Positions 7,170-10,996 of a stretch of DNA of 10,996 nucleotides are shown here, piece after piece; the first letter of the stretch is position 1, and each line of letters begins with the position of its first letter. The position numbers were made by a program, and so were the translations under genes. Location: NCBI GenBank assembly GCA_903923345.1, contig CAIXXI010000212.1:1-10996 (forward strand), in the 5' to 3' direction. The notes under the pieces were generated by a model. That model had not been told where the DNA came from, ran no database searches, and saw only the letters and a program-made list of their open reading frames with translations. The stretch is from an uncultured Burkholderiales bacterium. GTDB lineage: Bacteria; Pseudomonadota; Gammaproteobacteria; Burkholderiales; Burkholderiaceae_E.

Positions 7170-7246
7170 GTCGGATCCCGTCTCCCTGTGGTGTGGCCAG
7201 TCGGCCTCTCATTGTTGGAACGCGCTTGACCGGTTCAGGATAAATT

Positions 7247-7268
7247 ACTTGTTGCCTGACAAACAACT
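7247..7268. promoter_or_regulatory. Candidate operator: imperfect 22-bp palindrome
   Basis: ACTTGTT (7247-7253) and AACAACT (7262-7268) are inverted repeats with one mismatch around an 8-bp spacer. Size and position in the middle of the divergent gap suit a TetR-family dimer site that could repress both directions. This is inferred from symmetry only. Confidence 0.35.
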
Positions 7269-7281
7269 TTCGTTCAAGAAT

Positions 7282-7304
7282 CGGACCGTCCGCATCGAAC
7301 GGAC
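7282..7304. promoter_or_regulatory. CGGAC/GTCCG triple element in the leader of the rightward set
   Basis: CGGAC-C-GTCCG (7282-7292) is a perfect palindrome around one base, followed 7 bp later by a third half-site CGGAC (7300-7304). In RNA the second and third elements could form a 5-bp hairpin about 30 nt before the dehydrogenase start codon. It could be an operator or a leader structure; the sequence does not decide between them. Confidence 0.3.
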
Positions 7305-7333
7305 CTGAGCATCATCCAACAAGGATCCGGTTC

Positions 7334-8470
7334 ATGCAGGAATTGAACATCATCCCCGGTACGCTGCCGCCCGAGTGCGAGGCGCTGAGGATGGAGGTGC
7401 GGGAGTTCGTCGCAAACGAGCTGGGCGATTTTCCGCTCGCCCGCCGTGTGCGTAACTGGACAGGCGGTGATCCCGAGTTCAGCCGCAAGCTCGCGGCCAA
7501 AGGCTGGATCGGCATGACCTGGCCCAAGGCCTTTGGCGGCCATGAGCGCTCCACCCTGGAACGCTATGTGGTGCTGGAAGAGTTGCTGCAGGCCGGTGCG
7601 CCGGTCGGGATGCACTGGGTGGCAGATCGTCAGAGCGGGCCGCTGCTGATGCGCTATTCGCCCAAGGTGCTGGCACCCAGGCTTGTGCCCGCGATTGCTC
7701 GCGGCGAACTGTTTTTCTGCATTGGCATGAGTGAGCCCGATTCCGGCTCGGATCTGGCGTCCATCCGGACCAAGGCCACCCGCATCGGTGATGAATGGTC
7801 GATCACCGGGCGCAAGGTCTGGACATCGGGTGCCCATAACAAGCACTACATGATCGCGCTCGTGCGGACCAGCGAGGGCTCGCAGCGCCAGGGCGGTGTC
7901 TCGCAGTTGCTGGTCGATATGAAGACACCAGGGATCACGGTGCGGCCGATCGTGAACCAGCTGGGCGAGCACGACTTCAACGAAGTCACCTTCGACGATG
8001 TCCGCGTGCCAGCTGAAAACCTGATCGGTGAGGAAGGCGAGGGCTGGAAGCAGGTGGGTGCCGAGCTGGCTTACGAGCGGGCAGGCCCGGAGCGCTATCT
8101 CAGCAGCACGCAATTGCTCAAGGAAATGATCGACGAGGCCGATCCGCAGGATCCGCGTCAAGCCGTTGCCTTGGGTCGAATCGTCGCCCAGTACGCCACC
8201 TTGCGCCAGATGTCGCTCGGCGTGGCGACCATGCTGGCCCAGGGCCTCACACCCGGATTGGCTGCGTCGGTGGTCAAGGACCAGGGGGCGCTGGTCGAAC
8301 AGGCGATGCCCGACATCGCCCATGATCTGTTTGGAGGCTTGGCTGAGCCAGGTTCGCCGCTGGATCTGGCGATGCGCTACACCGCGATGGCGGCGCCGTC
8401 GTTTTCATTGCGCGGCGGAACCCGGGAAATCCTGCGCGGCATCATTGCCAAAGGACTGGGGCTGCGATGA
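7334..8470 (+). CDS. Acyl-CoA dehydrogenase, catalytic-glutamate subunit (ACAD1)
   Basis: A 378-aa flavoprotein of the acyl-CoA dehydrogenase family, which introduces an alpha,beta double bond in a CoA thioester and passes electrons to ETF. The middle-domain motif SEPDSGSD (133-140) and VWTSGAH (162-168) contact flavin and substrate, and the DVRVP segment is at 222-226. A candidate catalytic base is E248 in AYERAG, the helix-G position used by isovaleryl-CoA dehydrogenase. The medium-chain-type position before the GGTREI motif (362-366) is Gly, not Glu. The usual RxQFGxxI flavin-contact motif of the C-terminal domain is missing. That motif is present in the next gene, which overlaps this one by 4 nt, so the two very probably form one heteromeric enzyme. 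ATG 7334 has AAGGA 8 nt upstream. First gene of the rightward set. Confidence 0.93.
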   Translation: MQELNIIPGTLPPECEALRMEVREFVANELGDFPLARRVRNWTGGDPEFSRKLAAKGWIGMTWPKAFGGHERSTLERYVVLEELLQAGAPVGMHWVADRQSGPLLMRYSPKVLAPRLVPAIARGELFFCIGMSEPDSGSDLASIRTKATRIGDEWSITGRKVWTSGAHNKHYMIALVRTSEGSQRQGGVSQLLVDMKTPGITVRPIVNQLGEHDFNEVTFDDVRVPAENLIGEEGEGWKQVGAELAYERAGPERYLSSTQLLKEMIDEADPQDPRQAVALGRIVAQYATLRQMSLGVATMLAQGLTPGLAASVVKDQGALVEQAMPDIAHDLFGGLAEPGSPLDLAMRYTAMAAPSFSLRGGTREILRGIIAKGLGLR

Positions 8471-9558
8471 GCGATTCGATGATCGAACACAGCGTCGCGC
8501 GTGTCTTCGCGGACAACGTCGACAAGTCCGTCCTGCATGCAGTTGAAGGTGGGGCGTTTGCCGACCGGCTCTGGAACCTGGTGACCGACAGCGGTTTCCA
8601 TGTTGCGGTGGCCTCTGAGGCCAGCGGCGGCATCGGCCAGACCTGGGGCGCGGCGTATCCGATTCTGCGTGGTCTGGGCTACTGGCAAGTGCCGCTGCCA
8701 CTGGCTGAGACGATGATCGGCGCCTGCCTGCTGTCTGCTGCGGGCATCGAGCTTCCCGAGGGGCCGATCGCGCTGATCGAGCAAGGGCACGACAGTCAGC
8801 TCACCCTTCAAGGCAGCGCGGGCGCGCGCACACTCCACGGCACCGCGAAGCGCGTGGCCTGGGCCCGGCACAGCCCGACTGCGGTGGTGTCGCTTGCCGG
8901 CGGTGGGCTGGCACTGGTCGATCTGCGCGAGCCGGGCACGAGCAAAGCGACCGCACGACCCAACCATGCCCGGATTCCGAGCGACGATCTTCAATTTGAA
9001 GGCGCTCGGCTGCTGGCTCACGCCGAGGCATCGATGACAGGTCTTGAGCTCCCGGTCTGGACCCTGGGCGCGATGGCCCGCAGCGCGATGATGGTTGGAG
9101 CGCTCGAGTGGTTGCTCGAACAATCTGTCCAGTATGCGAATGACCGCGTGCAGTTCGGCCGCCCGATCGGCAAGAACCAGGCGATTCAACAGCAGCTTGC
9201 GCTGATGGCCGGCGATGTGGCCGCAGCCCGGGTTGCGGCCACCGTGGCTGCAAACGATGCTGCGTCACCCGCGCAAGCGGATGTGCGGCGCACGGCGTTC
9301 AGTGCTGCCGTCGCCAAGAGTCGGGTGGGCGAGGCAGCCACCCGGGGCACCTCGATTGCCCATCAGGTGCATGGCGCGATCGGGTTTACCCATGAGCATC
9401 TGCTTCACTTCGCAACCCGCAGAGTTTGGACCTGGCGCGAAGAATTTGGCGCCGATTCCTGGTGGGCCGAGCGTCTCGGGCGTGCCGCGATCAGCGCGCG
9501 ATCCGAGGCGTTCTGGCCTGCATTGACTGACCGACACTACCAAGGTGGACTGATATGA
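8467..9558 (+). CDS. Acyl-CoA dehydrogenase-like partner subunit without catalytic base (ACAD2)
   Basis: A 363-aa member of the same family with a degenerate middle domain. I cannot find the (T/S)EPxxGSD or W(T/V)(S/N)G motifs, and the helix-G region (about 196-212, VWTLGAMARSAM) has no glutamate. The C-terminal domain is well kept: RVQFGRPIGKNQ (227-238), whose Arg and Gln contact the flavin of the neighbouring subunit, and QVHGAIGFTHEH (300-311). It also lacks the GTxEI tail motif that ACAD1 has. This is the pattern of the non-catalytic subunit of alpha2-beta2 dehydrogenases such as mycobacterial ChsE4-ChsE5. Start and stop codons overlap the neighbours by 4 nt on both sides (ATGA at 8467 and 9555), which favours equal synthesis. 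On its own it is unlikely to be active. Confidence 0.92.
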   Translation: MSDSMIEHSVARVFADNVDKSVLHAVEGGAFADRLWNLVTDSGFHVAVASEASGGIGQTWGAAYPILRGLGYWQVPLPLAETMIGACLLSAAGIELPEGPIALIEQGHDSQLTLQGSAGARTLHGTAKRVAWARHSPTAVVSLAGGGLALVDLREPGTSKATARPNHARIPSDDLQFEGARLLAHAEASMTGLELPVWTLGAMARSAMMVGALEWLLEQSVQYANDRVQFGRPIGKNQAIQQQLALMAGDVAAARVAATVAANDAASPAQADVRRTAFSAAVAKSRVGEAATRGTSIAHQVHGAIGFTHEHLLHFATRRVWTWREEFGADSWWAERLGRAAISARSEAFWPALTDRHYQGGLI

Positions 9559-10352
9559 CCGCAATTCCTGATACCCCTCCCGTTGCAATGACACTTGACG
9601 GCCATGTTGGCATCGTCGAGATCCAGAAACCGCCGCACAACTTCTTCGACCAGGCCATGCTGTCCGGGATCGCGGATGCATTCGAAATGTTCGAGGTCAA
9701 CCCGGAGTGCCGTGCGATCGTGCTGTGCGCGCAGGGCACCTCGTTTTGTGCGGGCGCTGACTTCTCACGCCGCGACAACGCGGCCAGTGGCAACGTCCAC
9801 CGCAGCCCCCGCGCGGTCAACCCGATCTACGGTGAGGCTGCCCGACTGTTCGCAGCCACCAAGCCGGTGATCTGCGCCGTGCAGGGTCCTGCGATCGGCG
9901 GTGGGCTCGGTCTGGCAATGGTCGGCGATTTCCGGGTGACCTGCCCGGAGGCCCGTTTCTCGGCCAACTTCAATCGACTCGGTTTTCACCCGGGCTTCGG
10001 TCTTTCGATCACCCTGCCGCGCGTGATCGGCATCCAGAAGGCGCAGCTGATGTTCTTTACCGGACGACGTGTCGGGGGTGAAGAGGCGGTTCAGATGGGC
10101 TTGGCCGACATCCTCGTGCCGCGCGAGCAGGTCCGTGAGGAGGCGATGAAGCTGGCTCGCGAGATCGCGATTTCCGCGCCGATCGCAGTGACGGCCACGC
10201 GCGCCACCCTGCGTGCCGGTCTGGTCGAGCAGATTCGCAGCGCGGTTGCGCACGAAAGCATGCAGCAGACCCAGCACTATGCGACCGAGGATTTCAAGGA
10301 AGGTATTGCTGCGTCGGCAGCGCGTCGCGAGCCCGCCTTCAAGGGCCGCTGA
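9555..10352 (+). CDS. Enoyl-CoA hydratase/isomerase (crotonase) family protein lacking both hydratase glutamates
   Basis: A 265-aa crotonase-fold protein of typical length. The two oxyanion-hole segments are clear: FCAGADF (64-70) and GPAIGGGLG (111-119). Counting from the GGG, the positions of the two catalytic glutamates of rat mitochondrial hydratase (Glu144 and Glu164) are G119 and F139. The stretch that follows, RLGFHPGFGL (141-150), resembles a subgroup of bacterial crotonases of undefined reaction. Hydration of an enoyl-CoA by the standard mechanism is therefore doubtful. Isomerisation, thioester hydrolysis or ring C-C cleavage are alternatives within the superfamily. The ATG overlaps the ACAD2 stop by 4 nt, and AAGGTGG lies inside the ACAD2 coding end. 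It very probably acts on the dehydrogenase product, by position. Confidence 0.92.
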   Translation: MTAIPDTPPVAMTLDGHVGIVEIQKPPHNFFDQAMLSGIADAFEMFEVNPECRAIVLCAQGTSFCAGADFSRRDNAASGNVHRSPRAVNPIYGEAARLFAATKPVICAVQGPAIGGGLGLAMVGDFRVTCPEARFSANFNRLGFHPGFGLSITLPRVIGIQKAQLMFFTGRRVGGEEAVQMGLADILVPREQVREEAMKLAREIAISAPIAVTATRATLRAGLVEQIRSAVAHESMQQTQHYATEDFKEGIAASAARREPAFKGR

Positions 10353-10372
10353 GTCATCTGGCCGTCTGCATC

Positions 10373-10387
10373 GGGGAGCTGTTCGTG
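10373..10387 (+). promoter_or_regulatory. Ribosome binding site setting a GTG start for the FAH-family gene
   Basis: GGGGAG at 10373-10378 precedes GTG at 10385 by 6 nt. From this GTG the frame is open to the window edge, and the protein starts with KLVVF, a usual N-terminal strand of FAH-family proteins. The next in-frame ATG (10505) would remove the first 40 residues. Confidence 0.7.
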
Positions 10388-10996
10388 AAACTTGTGGTGT
10401 TCAACCAGGATCGACTGGGTGTGGTGAAGCAGTCGGGCGGTGTCGACGGCGTGGTCGATGTCAGCGACATCGTCGCAGCGATTGCCCAGGCCGGTCCCGG
10501 TCATATGATGAACACCCTGATCGCTGACTGGGGCCAATACCGCGCGGCGATCGAGCAGGCGGCGAACAGCCGTGCGGCGTTGCCGTTGGCGCAGGTCAGC
10601 ATCGAGGCGCCGCTATCCAGACCGGCGAGCATTGACTGCATGGCCGTCAATTACATGGAAGACGGCACCCGCTCGGAGCCCGCCCCGATCAATGCGTTTC
10701 ACAAGGCTTCGAGTTGCATCATCGGACCCGGCGGCACGATGGTGCTGCCGGATATTCCGGCCACGGTGTTCGAGGGTGAAGCTGAACTCGCACTGGTGAT
10801 CGGCAAGCGTGCGAGCCATGTGCCGGCAGCGCGCGCCATGGAGCACGTGTTTGGCTATCTGAACTTCATTGACGGTTCAGCGCGCGGCGTCGTGCCGCCG
10901 AACAATGTGTTCTACCAGATGAAGTCACGGGCTACTTTTGCGCCCCTCGGCCCGTATCTGGTGACAGCCGATGAGGTGACTGATCCGCAGAGCCTG
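10385..10996 (+). CDS. Fumarylacetoacetate hydrolase (FAH) family protein, first 204 codons (cut by window edge)
   Basis: The frame starts at GTG 10385 and is still open at the right edge. Residues 1-80 form the variable N-terminal domain. The FAH fold follows, with HKASSCIIGPGG (106-117) and FEGEAELALVIGK (129-141). In that segment E130 and E132 are the paired metal ligands, and D163 in NFIDGSARG is the likely third ligand (usually NDVSARD in relatives). The PLGPYLVTADEV stretch (187-198) is also typical. Family members hydrolyse C-C bonds of 1,3-diketo acids, or hydrate, decarboxylate or tautomerise keto acids, using Mg or Mn. It lies 32 bp after the crotonase gene in the same direction and probably belongs to the same transcript, acting on a ring-opened or keto intermediate. 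The exact reaction is unknown. Confidence 0.9.
   Translation, partial: MKLVVFNQDRLGVVKQSGGVDGVVDVSDIVAAIAQAGPGHMMNTLIADWGQYRAAIEQAANSRAALPLAQVSIEAPLSRPASIDCMAVNYMEDGTRSEPAPINAFHKASSCIIGPGGTMVLPDIPATVFEGEAELALVIGKRASHVPAARAMEHVFGYLNFIDGSARGVVPPNNVFYQMKSRATFAPLGPYLVTADEVTDPQSL

Larger units (their letters stand above)
7170..7333. promoter_or_regulatory. Divergent intergenic region carrying promoters for both gene sets
   Basis: These 164 bp separate the ATG of the leftward CoA-transferase 2 from the ATG of the rightward acyl-CoA dehydrogenase, so they must hold or overlap both promoters. The centre (about 7236-7281) is distinctly AT-richer than its surroundings. I find hexamers resembling a -35 box on both strands (TTGACC at 7226; CTGACA at 7256; TTGTCA on the minus strand), but none is paired with a convincing -10 at 16-18 bp. 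Activator-dependent or weak promoters are therefore likely. The strand-specific ribosome sites are AAGGA at 7321-7325 (plus) and AGGGAGA (minus). GGATCCG occurs near both start codons in mirrored orientation (7172-7178 and 7323-7329), possibly by chance. Confidence 0.6.

Noticed and set aside
6135..7229. A 364-codon open frame on the plus strand
   Set aside because: Antisense to CoA-transferase 2, rich in His, Arg and Gln as expected from a complementary frame, with no ribosome site or domain.
7226..7254. A sigma-70 promoter using TTGACC at 7226
   Set aside because: At 16-18 bp spacing the -10 positions read CTTGTT, TTGTTG or TGTTGC, none close to TATAAT. The AT-rich TAAATT is only 9 bp away.
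7274..8323. A 349-codon open frame on the minus strand
   Set aside because: It lies wholly antisense to ACAD1, which has clear family motifs. The translation has no recognisable domain and is typical of the shadow frames found in GC-rich coding DNA.
10353..10384. Possible terminator between the crotonase and FAH-family genes
   Set aside because: The 32-bp gap has no stem followed by a T-run and ends in a good ribosome site, so readthrough is more likely.

Overview
The window is GC-rich bacterial DNA, densely packed with genes, and looks like an accessory catabolic locus of a betaproteobacterium. Order Burkholderiales is most likely (Bordetella, Achromobacter, Cupriavidus or a comamonad). That placement rests on three separate Bug-type (TctC-like) periplasmic binding proteins, a family greatly expanded in that order. 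It is an inference from gene content, not from a marker gene.

Layout: two gene sets diverge from a 164-bp regulatory gap at 7170-7333. The leftward set, in order of transcription, is: class III (CaiB/BaiF) CoA-transferase 2 (7169-5940), binding protein Bug-C (5923-4946), binding protein Bug-B (4905-3946), a TetR-family regulator (3943-3311), a 2,4-dienoyl-CoA-reductase-like SDR (3324-2485), CoA-transferase 1 (2488-1274), binding protein Bug-A (1160-183), and the first 45 codons of an amidohydrolase-2 family protein cut by the window edge (135-1). The rightward set is: acyl-CoA dehydrogenase subunit 1 (7334-8470), acyl-CoA dehydrogenase-like subunit 2 (8467-9558), an enoyl-CoA hydratase/isomerase homologue (9555-10352), and the start of a fumarylacetoacetate-hydrolase-family protein cut by the right edge (10385-10996). 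No gap without a gene exceeds 300 bp. I see no RNA genes, insertion sequences or CRISPR.

How the genes fit together (inference): exported binding proteins capture one or more carboxylic acids. The CoA-transferases make CoA thioesters without an ATP-dependent ligase. A two-gene acyl-CoA dehydrogenase desaturates the thioester. The crotonase and SDR act on the product, and the FAH and amidohydrolase homologues probably carry out C-C cleavage, hydrolysis or decarboxylation. The TetR protein probably controls both sets. The substrate cannot be read from the sequence.

What stands out is that three core enzymes depart from textbook active sites. The two dehydrogenase genes split the usual residues between them, like the mycobacterial ChsE4-ChsE5 heteromers. 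The crotonase lacks both catalytic glutamates. The SDR matches mitochondrial DECR along its whole length but lacks its Tyr and Asn. Together they suggest a thioester pathway with non-standard chemistry. No mobile-element or defence system is visible.
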